64,000 nt of DNA from Chloroflexus sp. Y-396-1. Its GTDB lineage: Bacteria; Chloroflexota; Chloroflexia; Chloroflexales; Chloroflexaceae. Position 1 is the first letter of the stretch, and every line of letters begins with the position of its first letter. This document shows, piece by piece, positions 17,064 through 26,276 of this stretch. The notes under the pieces were generated by a model. The model made no database searches. It was not told the DNA's origin and saw only the letters and a program-made list of their open reading frames with translations. The stretch covers positions 4,130,633 to 4,194,632 of the forward strand of contig NZ_KI911784.1 of assembly GCF_000516515.1 (NCBI RefSeq). Direction: 5' to 3'. The translations under genes were made by a program, and so were the position numbers.

Positions 17064-19304
17064 CTACTGGGTTTCCTGCATCACGGTGTCTTTTACCGGA
17101 TGGATGCTTACCAGAGCCTTATAGGCCGGTACTCCGGCAACCGGATCACGCCGATGGGCATCGATCAAGACATTACCTTCCGGCCAGTGTACCTGCACGT
17201 TACCTGGTTTGAGGTCGGCAAACTTAATTCGGGCGCGCATCTCGCCCGTCGCTGAACGGAGCACAACCCAATCGCCTTCACGCACACCGAGCCTGTCTGC
17301 ATCAGATGGATGCATCAGCACATCATCACGATGGGCGCCGTTAAGTGGATCACGTTCACTATGGATGAGCGAATTGAACTGCTTGCCTCGTCGGGTTTTG
17401 AGCATAAACATATTGGGAGGTAATGACATGGTCGGAGGAGTAAGCGGAGTAAAGACGGCCCGACCATCAGGCGTGCCGAAGTGACCATCACGACACAGGA
17501 TGCGGCCCCCCCATTGGACGTGATCGCCTGCCCGTTGCAAATGCTGAATCCCCTCATATTCGGGCACTATACGGGCAATCTCACGCCGAATCTGCTGCCC
17601 ATCACTAAAGTGGATGAGATGCGCTCGTTCGGGTTGCGTTCGTTCCGCGACATTGAGCAAAATCTCCCATTCACTGCGGGCCTCGGCCGGTGGTGGTGAA
17701 ATGTACGGCGAGAAAATGATCTCGCGCTCGGTGGTTGTTTCCGTACCACCATCACGCTGTTCGTAACGGGTTGCTGCCGGTAGCAAGATAACCGTCTCGG
17801 CTGGATCAACCAGCATTTGCGTTGTCAGCACAATGTCTTGATGCACTCGCAATCGTGGCCGCCCGAGCGCCGTCCGGATGTAGTCAGGGTTGGGCATGGT
17901 ATCGAGAAAGTTTCCCCCAACCGCGTAGAAAACATCGAGTTCGCCAGCGGCAGCGGCATCAAGCATCTCGCCACAGCTCAATCCCTTCCAATCAGGTACC
18001 GTAAAACCCCACTGTTCGCTCAACCAACGTGCAGATTCTGTGTTTATCGGTCGGCCACCAGGAAATGTTGTGGCGGTACAGCCCATCTCACCGCCGCCTT
18101 GCACCCCGCTATGGCCGCGGATCGGCATGACCCCGCAATACTCACGCCCAATAAAGCCACGAGCTAGCGCCAGATTAAGAATGGCTTTAACATTTTCGAC
18201 TCCATATTCGTGCTGGGTGATGCCCATGCTCCAAACGAACACGGCACTTTTGGCCTGAGCCAATGCCTCGGCGAAGGCCAGCATCTCGGCCTGGGTTGCG
18301 CCGCTCGCCTGTTCTAGCTCGGCCCACGACTGTTGTGCCAGAGTTGCCTGGACTTCGGCAAAATTGCGGGTATGCGCTTCAATAAACTCGCGATCAAGCC
18401 AGTTCCGTTCAATCAGGTGTTTCAGTGTGCCGTTTAAGAAGGCAATATCGCCACCTGTGTGAATCTGGAAGAAGCGATCGGCGAGTCGTGTTCCAAACAG
18501 GGCACTTTCAAAGACACTTGGTACCCAGTAGCGCTCAAGCCCTGGTTCACGGTATGGATTAATCACCATAATTCGCGTGCCATGCTGTTTGGCGTAATAC
18601 AGGTATTTTGTTGTCACCGGCTGATTATTAGGGGCATCGCTGCCGATAAAGACCAGCAGATCGGTACCGATCCAATCGCGGTAACTACAGGTCGAAGCGG
18701 CGACACCGAGGGTTTGCTTCATTGCCGTCGTGCTCGGTGCGTGGCATAGACGAGCAGCGTTATCAACATTGTTCGTGCCCAGGAAACGTGCTACTTTTTG
18801 AGCAACGTAATAGGTTTCGTTCGTAATCCCGCGCGACGTGACATAAAAGGCTATCCGCCGTGGATCGGTGTTGCGCATATACGAGGCAATCTCATGTAGG
18901 GCCTCTTCCCAGCCGATCCGCCGAAAACCACGCTCACCGCGTCGCCGTATCATCGGGTACGGGAGTCGGCCCAATGCCCGTAGCGCTCGTCCGTTCAGAT
19001 GGTGTAGGGTGCTTACATCGTGCAGGCGATGAACATCTAGGGGGGGCATTGTGTTCAGGCGCAACAGGTTCAGACGTACTGTACAGAGGTGCACTCCCTT
19101 CATCGTGAAATCACGTAATCCGGTCGTTCCCAGTGCGCAACCATCGCATACCCCTTCGTTCAAGATGCGCCACGCCTTGCCGAGGTTGTCGCGATTCTCC
19201 CAGACAGTGCGTACAATTTCCCAATAGTGGTTGGGCTTGACCTGGCCCAACCCATTCGGTACCAGGCTCACCCACGTTGCGGGATTCCAGCGTCGTCGCT
19301 TCAT
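17064..19304 (-). CDS. FdhF/YdeP family molybdopterin oxidoreductase
   Basis: 746-residue cytoplasmic molybdopterin-guanine-dinucleotide oxidoreductase. N-terminal cysteines Cys53, Cys56 and Cys74 (VCDGCALG ... HLC) are where formate dehydrogenases hold a [4Fe-4S] cluster, but the spacing differs from the canonical CxxCxxxC. Cofactor-domain motifs include SDAPNNQPVTTKY, MGITQHEYGVENVKAI, GHSGVQGGGEMG and the C-terminal MHPSDADRLGVREGDWV. No in-frame TGA occurs, so it is not a selenoprotein despite selB in the window. The YdeP branch has no well-established substrate; formate oxidation should not be assumed. Cotranscription with fdhD is likely. Confidence 0.85.
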   Translation of the reverse strand: MKRRRWNPATWVSLVPNGLGQVKPNHYWEIVRTVWENRDNLGKAWRILNEGVCDGCALGTTGLRDFTMKGVHLCTVRLNLLRLNTMPPLDVHRLHDVSTLHHLNGRALRALGRLPYPMIRRRGERGFRRIGWEEALHEIASYMRNTDPRRIAFYVTSRGITNETYYVAQKVARFLGTNNVDNAARLCHAPSTTAMKQTLGVAASTCSYRDWIGTDLLVFIGSDAPNNQPVTTKYLYYAKQHGTRIMVINPYREPGLERYWVPSVFESALFGTRLADRFFQIHTGGDIAFLNGTLKHLIERNWLDREFIEAHTRNFAEVQATLAQQSWAELEQASGATQAEMLAFAEALAQAKSAVFVWSMGITQHEYGVENVKAILNLALARGFIGREYCGVMPIRGHSGVQGGGEMGCTATTFPGGRPINTESARWLSEQWGFTVPDWKGLSCGEMLDAAAAGELDVFYAVGGNFLDTMPNPDYIRTALGRPRLRVHQDIVLTTQMLVDPAETVILLPAATRYEQRDGGTETTTEREIIFSPYISPPPAEARSEWEILLNVAERTQPERAHLIHFSDGQQIRREIARIVPEYEGIQHLQRAGDHVQWGGRILCRDGHFGTPDGRAVFTPLTPPTMSLPPNMFMLKTRRGKQFNSLIHSERDPLNGAHRDDVLMHPSDADRLGVREGDWVVLRSATGEMRARIKFADLKPGNVQVHWPEGNVLIDAHRRDPVAGVPAYKALVSIHPVKDTVMQETQ

Positions 19305-19706
19305 ATTGCCACCTCGTGGTTTGCATTACCGGGAATCTATGTGTATTGTACCAGTAAATACCGGTGAGGCGGTAACATTTGCTGAAACAAGTATTTGTGA
19401 AAGGTTTCTAGATGTCGGTCATCGAATGGGGACAGAGGGGTTTTCAACGTTTTTTCTTTGTCTCGACAGGAGTAACAAAGGCGTGCGAAGTGAGAGGGCG
19501 GGGCAGGTTCTCAACCCGATCGCAGCGCGTGCAGGTATTCGCTGCTTACCGTTCCGATGTTAGTCTCGCCAATGATACTCGGTACCGCAGCAGTAGGGGT
19601 GGGTTCACCCCCCTGTCCGTGGGGGCCTGGGGTGATGGTATGTGATGCCCCAAACGATGAGTTCCGTCCATGTACTGTGCGATGCAGAGGGCATGGGGCG
19701 ACTTCT
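19305..19706. other. Intergenic region without a gene
   Basis: No coding signal. It contains TACCG-N6-CGGTA near 19358, a TTTTCAACGTTTT phrase near 19441 that recurs near 42375, and a G/C-run hairpin-rich stretch near 19600-19635. Confidence 0.4.
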
Positions 19707-20525
19707 TCAACCTGTATAACCGTGCCGGCTGGCAACGAACTCTGTAGCGACACGGGTCGCAAAAGCCAGAATTGCCTCCCAATCCCATCCCTGCCAGATA
19801 CCGTACACCACCCCTGCCCGAAAGACATCGCCAGCGCCGGTCGTATTCGTAACCACTGATGAAACTGGTGTGACGGCGTGCCATGTGCCTGATACCAGCA
19901 CACGGGCTGGTTGCGCCCCGGCAGTGAGAAAGATCGGGGCACCGCGCACCTGTTGCAACATTGTAGCTTGATGAAGCGGATCGGCTCCGAGCAGATCAGC
20001 CGATGTCACAATTACATCGGCTGCCTGAGCCAGAGGATGGGTCGGATCTGCCACATCACCTGCCACGACAAACCGATTGAGGCGCCTTGCTAGCAGAACA
20101 ACGTCGGTGGTATGCAGACCGTAACGACTGACACTCACGATCTGGGTCATCGCCAGTTGATCGGGCTGCGGTGGAGCCGCCGCAGTTTGCTGGCGCAGAG
20201 CAATGATCGTTCGTTCACCGTCGGGGGTGATAAGAATATGGCAGACCGGTGTTGCTACGTCGGCACGGCGCTCGATATGGGTCATGAGACCCAACGTGGT
20301 CAGCTCAGTAGCGATCAGATCGCCAGCCGGATCATAACCCAATAGATCGCCATACAGGAGGGGTTGCACCCCCAGACGTATCAGCGCACGCGCCTCGTTG
20401 AGCGCATTGCCACCGGCCATCCAGCGACTATTCAGCGCGTGTAGACCACGACCCGGCTGCGGCCAGTATGGCAACCAGATATAAAGATCGGCACAAATTG
20501 ACCCGTAGCAGAGGATGTCAGACAT
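19707..20525 (-). CDS. PfkB-family carbohydrate/nucleoside kinase
   Basis: About 272 residues from ATG 20525, where the conserved fold begins (MSDILCYGSICADLYI). It has the N-terminal GGNALNEARALIRLG segment and the C-terminal ATP/anion-hole signature NTTGAGDVFRAGVVYG with the catalytic Asp. The sugar or nucleoside substrate cannot be told. An in-frame ATG at 20615 would add 30 residues read through the hairpin at 20569-20596 and is unlikely. Ribosome site is weak. Lies downstream of lon on the same strand, separated by that hairpin. Confidence 0.8.
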   Translation of the reverse strand: MSDILCYGSICADLYIWLPYWPQPGRGLHALNSRWMAGGNALNEARALIRLGVQPLLYGDLLGYDPAGDLIATELTTLGLMTHIERRADVATPVCHILITPDGERTIIALRQQTAAAPPQPDQLAMTQIVSVSRYGLHTTDVVLLARRLNRFVVAGDVADPTHPLAQAADVIVTSADLLGADPLHQATMLQQVRGAPIFLTAGAQPARVLVSGTWHAVTPVSSVVTNTTGAGDVFRAGVVYGIWQGWDWEAILAFATRVATEFVASRHGYTG

Positions 20526-20568
20526 AGCATGAAAGCTCGCGAAGTTCGTGCAGGCATCCAGCCTACAC

Positions 20569-20596
20569 CCGCTGGAGGTAGAAACACCTCCAGCGG
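20569..20596 (-). terminator. Hairpin between lon and the PfkB kinase
   Basis: CCGCTGGAGGT (20569-20579), loop AGAAAC, ACCTCCAGCGG (20586-20596): a perfect 11-bp stem 20 bp after the lon stop. No T-run follows on either strand, so it may act as an attenuator, an mRNA 3' stabiliser or simply a palindromic repeat. Confidence 0.45.
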
Positions 20597-20615
20597 CTAC
20601 GAACACACACGTCAA

Positions 20616-23138
20616 CTACACGCCGGTTGATGCGGTGGGAGTTTGTTGCCCACGGTTATTCTGGTAATGTGAGCCGTTTTGATCACCGGTCGCCGTCGGC
20701 ATCCGACTGAGAGCAATGCGCAGCACCTCATCCATCGAGGAGACCGGAATAAGGTTCAGCTCACGCCGCACCTTCTCAGGTAACTCGCCAATGTCTTTTG
20801 CGTTTTCTTTAGGCAAGATAAATGTACGGATGCCGGCACGGTGTGCGGCCAGTGTCTTCTCTTTCAGGCCACCGATAGGCAGCACCTTCCCGCGCAGAGT
20901 TACCTCACCGGTCATTGCTACATCACGTCGCACAGGTGTCCCGGTGAGCGCACTGATCAGCGCCGTCGTCAGCGTAATACCGGCGGAAGGACCATCTTTG
21001 GGGACGGCACCTTCGGGAATATGAATATGGATGTTCAACTCTTCAAAAATCTTCGGATCGATACCGAACTCAGCAGCTCGCGAGCGCACATAACTCACCG
21101 CAGCCTGGGCGCTTTCCTTCATTACTTCGCCGAGCTGACCGGTCAGTTGGAGTTGACCTTTGCCCTTAAACGGCAGCACCTCGATATTGAGAATATCACC
21201 GCCGGCGCTTGTCCAGGCTACCCCGGTTGCTACCCCAACCTCATCTTTTTCCTCAACGATACCGAAGGTATAACGTTCGGGGCCGAGGTATTGCAGCACT
21301 GCCGCCTCATCAATCACGAACTTCTGCGGTGCACTATCTAAGGCCTCGCTTTGTTCGGCGACCTTGCGCGCCACCTTCCGGCACAGGCTGGCGATCTCGC
21401 GCTCGAGATTGCGCACACCGGCCTCGCGTGTGTACTCGCGAATGAGCTTGATAATTGCACTATCGGTAAATTCGATCTGATCTTCACGCAAGCCATGGGC
21501 TTCACGTTGCTTGGGGATCAGAAAACCGCGGGCAATCTCCATCTTCTCATCTTCGGTATAGCCGCTGATCTCGATGATTTCCATTCGATCACGCAACGGT
21601 AATGGAATAGGATCAAGTTGATTCGCCGTTGCGATAAAGATCACCTTGCTGAGATCGAACGGAATCTCGAGATAGTGATCGCTAAACGCATTATTCTGTT
21701 CTGGATCAAGTACCTCAAGCAGCGCCGAGGTGGGATCACCACGAAAATCAATCCCGATCTTATCAACCTCATCAAGCACGTATACCGGACTGCGTGATTT
21801 CGCCGTCTTCATGGCCTGAATAATCCGGCCAGGCAACGCCCCGATGTACGTCCGCCGATGCCCACGAATCTCTGCCTCATCACGCACGCCGCCCAAGCTG
21901 GTACGCACAAACTTGCGCCCTAACGCACGGGCAATACTGCGACCAAGGCTGGTCTTACCAACACCGGGCGGGCCAACGAAGCAGAGAACTGGCGCACGCA
22001 GTTTATCACCGGCGAGTTTGCGCACGGCCAGATATTCCAGAATCCGCTCTTTCACCTTTTCGAGACCGTAGTGGTCTTCGTCAAGCACCCGCCGCGCCTC
22101 AGTAATGCTGATCTCAGGTAATTCCTCGTCGGCCCAGGGCAACGAGAGAATCCAGTCGAGATAGGTGCGGATCACACCGGACTCAGGATTATGCATTCCC
22201 TGCTGCGAGAGGCGCTTTAGCTCGTGCAGGGCTTGATTCTTCACATACTCTGGTGCGTTCAGTTCGTTGATTTTCCGCCGCAGTTCATCGATTGGGTCTT
22301 CGCCCTCTTCATCTTCACCCAACTCGCGGCGGATCACACGCAATTGCTCGCGCAAGAAATACTCACGCTGACTCTGGTCAAGGATTTCACGAGTATCTTG
22401 CTGGATTTTGACTCGTAACTTTAGTAGCTCAAGCTGGCGGGCCAAAACCAGGTAAGCTTTGCGCAGACGCTCAACCGGATCAAGGGTATTGAGAATCTCA
22501 AGCCGATCTTTAAAATCAAATGCTGGCCCCCAGGTCACAATATCGGCCAGATGGCCAGGACGATCAATGCGATGAACAAACTGTACCGCTTCTTGCGGCA
22601 CCTCACCGAGATGCTCAACAAACTCATCAACCTGCTGTTTGACCGTCTCCATCAGCGCTTCGACCTCGATGCCGCTCACCGGTGGATCAAACACGGGTCG
22701 GCAGCGCACTCGATAGAACGGTGTAATCTGAACTGCCTCAATGATCTGGGCACGATGTTGACCTTCCAGAATCACTCGAGCAGTACCATCAGGGAGCTTA
22801 GCAAACTCTTGCAGTTGGGCAATCACCCCAATGGGTGGTAAATTTTGCGGTTGGTTGCTTTTATAGCCTTCAAGCTGATGCTCACGGACAAAAATGAGCA
22901 AGACGTCGCGATCCTCCTCCCATGCCCGCTCCATTGCTCGATAGGATTTCCCCTGTGGCACTTGGAGGGGAATGGTCATGTGTGGCATAATCACCATTTC
23001 ACCGAGCACAACCATCGGTAGACGGCGCTCAGGTTCTGTCAGCAGATCATCTTGCTCTTCAGGCAGATCGTCAAACATAGACATTGGTTCATTCATAAGG
23101 CTATTATCTCCCGCGTTCAGAGTGAACGTTTTTCCCAT
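20616..23138 (-). CDS. lon: ATP-dependent protease Lon
   Basis: Cytoplasmic AAA+ serine protease that degrades misfolded and regulatory proteins. 840 residues: N-terminal substrate-binding domain (LPMVVLGEMVIMPHMTIPLQV), coiled coil, AAA+ module with Walker A GPPGVGKTSL and Walker B VYVLDEVDKIG, and a C-terminal protease domain with the Ser-Lys dyad in PKDGPSAGITL and GGLKEKTLAAHRAG. ATG 23138 sits 7 bp after AAGGTG, both inside the end of the upstream ABC gene (22-bp overlap), implying translational coupling; ATG 23096 is an alternative. Placement behind MarR and an exporter is unusual. Confidence 0.95.
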   Translation of the reverse strand: MGKTFTLNAGDNSLMNEPMSMFDDLPEEQDDLLTEPERRLPMVVLGEMVIMPHMTIPLQVPQGKSYRAMERAWEEDRDVLLIFVREHQLEGYKSNQPQNLPPIGVIAQLQEFAKLPDGTARVILEGQHRAQIIEAVQITPFYRVRCRPVFDPPVSGIEVEALMETVKQQVDEFVEHLGEVPQEAVQFVHRIDRPGHLADIVTWGPAFDFKDRLEILNTLDPVERLRKAYLVLARQLELLKLRVKIQQDTREILDQSQREYFLREQLRVIRRELGEDEEGEDPIDELRRKINELNAPEYVKNQALHELKRLSQQGMHNPESGVIRTYLDWILSLPWADEELPEISITEARRVLDEDHYGLEKVKERILEYLAVRKLAGDKLRAPVLCFVGPPGVGKTSLGRSIARALGRKFVRTSLGGVRDEAEIRGHRRTYIGALPGRIIQAMKTAKSRSPVYVLDEVDKIGIDFRGDPTSALLEVLDPEQNNAFSDHYLEIPFDLSKVIFIATANQLDPIPLPLRDRMEIIEISGYTEDEKMEIARGFLIPKQREAHGLREDQIEFTDSAIIKLIREYTREAGVRNLEREIASLCRKVARKVAEQSEALDSAPQKFVIDEAAVLQYLGPERYTFGIVEEKDEVGVATGVAWTSAGGDILNIEVLPFKGKGQLQLTGQLGEVMKESAQAAVSYVRSRAAEFGIDPKIFEELNIHIHIPEGAVPKDGPSAGITLTTALISALTGTPVRRDVAMTGEVTLRGKVLPIGGLKEKTLAAHRAGIRTFILPKENAKDIGELPEKVRRELNLIPVSSMDEVLRIALSRMPTATGDQNGSHYQNNRGQQTPTASTGV

Positions 23139-25024
23139 CGTATATCACCTTCATACTCACCGACAACCATTGTCGGTGTTGGCTGCCGGAATTGCAGTTC
23201 GTACAGGCGAGCGTATACGCCATCGCGAGCCAGCAATTCCTGATGCGTTCCAATCTCAACCAGTTCACCAGCTACTATCACCGCAATCCGATCGGCACGT
23301 TGCACCGTGCTCAGCCGATGGGCAATAACGATGCTGGTGCGACCGGCCATTAGACGTTCCAACGCCTCTTGTACCAACCGTTCACTCTCACTATCGAGCG
23401 AACTGGTTGCTTCATCTAGGATCAAAATCCGTGGATTTTTTAAGATCGCACGTGCAATGGCGATCCGCTGCCGCTGACCACCACTCAGGCGGACACCACG
23501 TTCACCGACCAGTGTATCGTACCCCTCTGGCAACTGACAGATAAAATCGTGGGCATTCGCCATACGGGCGGCGGCTTCAATGTCAGCATCGCTGGCATCA
23601 AGCCGACCATAGCGAATATTGTCACGAATACTTCCACTAAAAAGCTGTGTCTCCTGGGGCACAATTCCGATCTGTTCACGTAGCGTATGGATCTGCACTC
23701 GTCGCACATCATAACCGTCGATTCGCACGCAACCGGCAGTCACATCGTAAAAACGTGGGATCAGACTGGCGATCGTGCTCTTACCGGCACCGCTAGGCCC
23801 AACCAGCGCCAACATCTCACCTGCTTCAATGGTCAGAGATAGGTTCCGTAGAACCAGTGGCGCTGATGCCCCATTATTCGTGTCTTGAGACCGATACGCA
23901 AATGACACACCTTGAAACTCAACCCGACCCTGCACAGGGGGGAGCGGAATAGCATCGGGCGCATCAGCTACTCGTGGTTGCTGATCGAGCAACTCAAACA
24001 CGCGCGCCACTGCGCCGAGTGCTTCCTGTACCTGACCAAACAGACCGGCAAATGCCCCCATCGATCCGGCGGCTGTTGCGGCGTAGAACAGAAAAGATAC
24101 GAGATCGCCAGGCGTCAGAGCGCCGGTCATCACCAGATAGCCGCCGATTGCCAGAATGCCGATCAACGTCACCCATACAGCCAGCGACATAACCGGCTGA
24201 AAAATGGCCCGAATACGGGCACGCTTCAGAGCTGTGGCCACCGTTGCTTCAATGGCTGCCCGAAAACGGGCAACCTCGTAGGCTTCACGTCCGAACGAAC
24301 GTACTACCCGTATTCCAGCAACCGTCTCCTCCAGGATACTGGTTGCATCAGCCAATCGATCTTGCACCATCGTTGAGACAAGACGAAGCCGACGTCCGAA
24401 CCAGATCGCGATTAAAACCAGCGTTGGTACCAGGAGCAACGCCAATCCGCTGAGTTGCCACGAAACCACAACCATCAAGATCACTGCACCGAGCAACTGA
24501 ATGACACCCTGGAGTAAGGTTGCCAGGCTCGTTGTTACCGTTGATTGGATAAGTGTCACATCATTGGTTATCCGTGACGTGATCTCACCTGTTCGTCGCT
24601 GCTCAAAGAAGGCCAGATCGAGGGTCTGTAAATGCTCGTAAGCAGCAATTCGCAGATCTCCAACCACTTGCTCTCCCACAAAGCTCAGACAATAGGTCTG
24701 AATCACACCGGTAACGAGCTGTCCTAATACAACCAGACCCAGAATCTGAGCAAGCTGCAGAATGGGTAGCGCCTGATCACCGGTTATCAGATTTACTACC
24801 TGTCCTATAGCCAATGGAACTACCAACCCTAAACCGGAGCCGATAATCATTGCGATCATTGCTGCCACCATCCAGCCACGGTATGGACGGAGATAGGTGA
24901 AAAGCCGTGACCAACCAGCACTACCTATATTCAGGGGAGGCAGCGTCAATTGCAACGGTACTCGCAACAAAGTCTTCTCCTTAGACAAAGACAGGTGTGC
25001 CTGTCTTCGTCGACCATCTGTCAT
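23117..25024 (-). CDS. ABC exporter, fused permease and ATPase (multidrug/lipid type)
   Basis: 635-residue half-transporter, expected to work as a homodimer in the inner membrane. Six transmembrane helices (about 35-330) precede an ATPase domain with Walker A GPSGAGKST, signature LSGGQRQRIAIARAIL, Walker B ILILDEATSSLD and switch histidine AHRLST. It starts at ATG 25024, immediately after the TAA of the marR-family gene, and ends inside the lon start region, so all three genes form one operon. Drug or lipid export is typical of the family; the substrate is unknown. Confidence 0.88.
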   Translation of the reverse strand: MTDGRRRQAHLSLSKEKTLLRVPLQLTLPPLNIGSAGWSRLFTYLRPYRGWMVAAMIAMIIGSGLGLVVPLAIGQVVNLITGDQALPILQLAQILGLVVLGQLVTGVIQTYCLSFVGEQVVGDLRIAAYEHLQTLDLAFFEQRRTGEITSRITNDVTLIQSTVTTSLATLLQGVIQLLGAVILMVVVSWQLSGLALLLVPTLVLIAIWFGRRLRLVSTMVQDRLADATSILEETVAGIRVVRSFGREAYEVARFRAAIEATVATALKRARIRAIFQPVMSLAVWVTLIGILAIGGYLVMTGALTPGDLVSFLFYAATAAGSMGAFAGLFGQVQEALGAVARVFELLDQQPRVADAPDAIPLPPVQGRVEFQGVSFAYRSQDTNNGASAPLVLRNLSLTIEAGEMLALVGPSGAGKSTIASLIPRFYDVTAGCVRIDGYDVRRVQIHTLREQIGIVPQETQLFSGSIRDNIRYGRLDASDADIEAAARMANAHDFICQLPEGYDTLVGERGVRLSGGQRQRIAIARAILKNPRILILDEATSSLDSESERLVQEALERLMAGRTSIVIAHRLSTVQRADRIAVIVAGELVEIGTHQELLARDGVYARLYELQFRQPTPTMVVGEYEGDIRWEKRSL

Positions 25025-25525
25025 TTACGCCAGTCGGCTCGTTTCATTCCGTTCGAGGATGCGTGACATGCCGATCAACACACCTTCAAGCAGTTCCAAT
25101 AATCGTTCTGCATCGGCTGCCGGAAGATGACCGAGAGCAGCGTGAATTTGTTCACGCCGTGCCTGACGAATCTCGGCAATCAGCGCTAACCCCCGCGGAG
25201 TTACCTGTACCATTACTTGTCGGCGATCCCGCTCGTGGCGTGTACGCTCGACCAATTGCTTGTCGAGCAGACGATCAACGACACCGGTAAGTGCGGCTGC
25301 CGACTGCTGAGTCGCTTCGGCAAGATCCGACATCTTGCATTCACCGTTGGTCTGGGCCAGGTGTAACAGGGTGTAAAACTGAGTCAGCGTCAGATTAAAC
25401 CGTTCATCGTCGAGAAGCTGGATGAACTGACGCTGCGCCAGCCAACTGATGCGCAAGATCATCTGCTCGATAGCGTCGAGCGTCGAGGGGTTATTAGTTT
25501 CATCGCCCAGCTTTAATTCGGTCAT
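25025..25525 (-). CDS. MarR-family transcriptional regulator
   Basis: 166 residues with the MarR winged-helix fold: LTLTQFYTLLHLAQTNGECKMSDLAEATQQSAAALTGVVDRLLDKQLVERTRHERDRRQVMVQVT in pieces shows the recognition helix and the Asp-Arg-Arg wing. First gene of the MarR, ABC exporter, lon operon, and probably its own repressor through the TCAACA-A-TGTTGA palindrome overlapping the promoter upstream. Inducing ligand unknown. Confidence 0.88.
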   Translation of the reverse strand: MTELKLGDETNNPSTLDAIEQMILRISWLAQRQFIQLLDDERFNLTLTQFYTLLHLAQTNGECKMSDLAEATQQSAAALTGVVDRLLDKQLVERTRHERDRRQVMVQVTPRGLALIAEIRQARREQIHAALGHLPAADAERLLELLEGVLIGMSRILERNETSRLA

Positions 25526-25556
25526 GCGTTGCCCTATTGCTAGCGCGTATAGATAT

Positions 25557-25597
25557 TCAACAATGTTGAGTATATCAGAAGCAATTAATTTTGTAAA
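25557..25597 (-). promoter_or_regulatory. MarR operon promoter with palindromic operator
   Basis: On the minus strand TTTACA (25597-25592), 17 bp, then TATACT (25574-25569) form a strong promoter. The palindrome TCAACA-A-TGTTGA (25557-25569) begins at the -10 and covers the start point, about 35 bp before the MarR start: the usual place for autorepression. Confidence 0.65.
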
Positions 25598-26082
25598 GGG
25601 AATGTGTAGGGATGTCTGGGGATGTTCAGAGTGTTTAGCGAGTGATCAACAACCTAGGCTCTTACCGAGTCTCGACTTAGACTCTGAGAAATCTTGTTGG
25701 CTGGGAGCGTGGGTATCCGGCTCGCATTGAGCGGTGCGCGGCTGGAACCCGTCTCGTTCGTCTCGTCAGCATGCCATCCGGGGAGTAAGGGGAACCCTCC
25801 CTGCTTGTTGCAGTGACAGGTATCATCGGCGAGCGTGGCTTCGGTTTCGGTATGTATGGACTTTGCTACAAGCATCGCTTCCGCAGTCCAAAGGTCAGTC
25901 CAAGGTTCGTGCCGAGGGGTACGCTCCTCTCATTTCCCTGAGCTGCTTCCGCTCCCACAAGGTATAAGAAAGGGGTCGCATGAGATAGGGTTGGAAATCC
26001 GTTCCCTTCTCCGTCACCAATCCGTAGCGTACAAACGCCGAAACGTCCTGGAGATATGGAAATTCCGGACTCCGATTTCTCC
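25598..26082. other. Intergenic region without a supported gene
   Basis: Several short frames exist on both strands, but none has a ribosome site or recognisable product. It holds the inverted repeat GAGTCT-N6-AGACTC near 25669-25686, and a stretch near 25855-25892 weakly similar to one near 15931-15975. Confidence 0.4.
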
Positions 26083-26111
26083 TTGACAAAGCGTTTGCTA
26101 TTAGGTACGAT
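26083..26111 (+). promoter_or_regulatory. Candidate promoter of the molybdenum hydroxylase operon
   Basis: TTGACA (26083-26088), exactly 17 bp, then TACGAT (26106-26111; four of six matches to TATAAT). It lies 165 bp upstream of the first gene, leaving a leader in which no riboswitch is recognised. Confidence 0.5.
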
Positions 26112-26276
26112 AGATATGGAACCCATAGCCAAATGTACATAACTTCACCGTTGCACGTATTACCATTATAGCCATCGCCCTGCGCGCTACCTTGCTATAC
26201 GCAGGCGAACATGGCATCGCTTCGTGGTAGTGGTTGACCGGATTGGTATTATCAACCCGGTTCACAAGGAGTCAGT

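Noticed and set aside
16128-19304. A defence or selenium island formed by the DUF262 protein, fdhD and the oxidoreductase
   Set aside because: The DUF262 gene is separated by 390 bp without shared regulation, and fdhD has a clear client next to it; adjacency looks incidental.
25866-26132. An 88-codon minus-strand gene upstream of the molybdenum hydroxylase operon
   Set aside because: It overlaps the candidate operon promoter on the other strand, has competing frames in several phases and no ribosome site.
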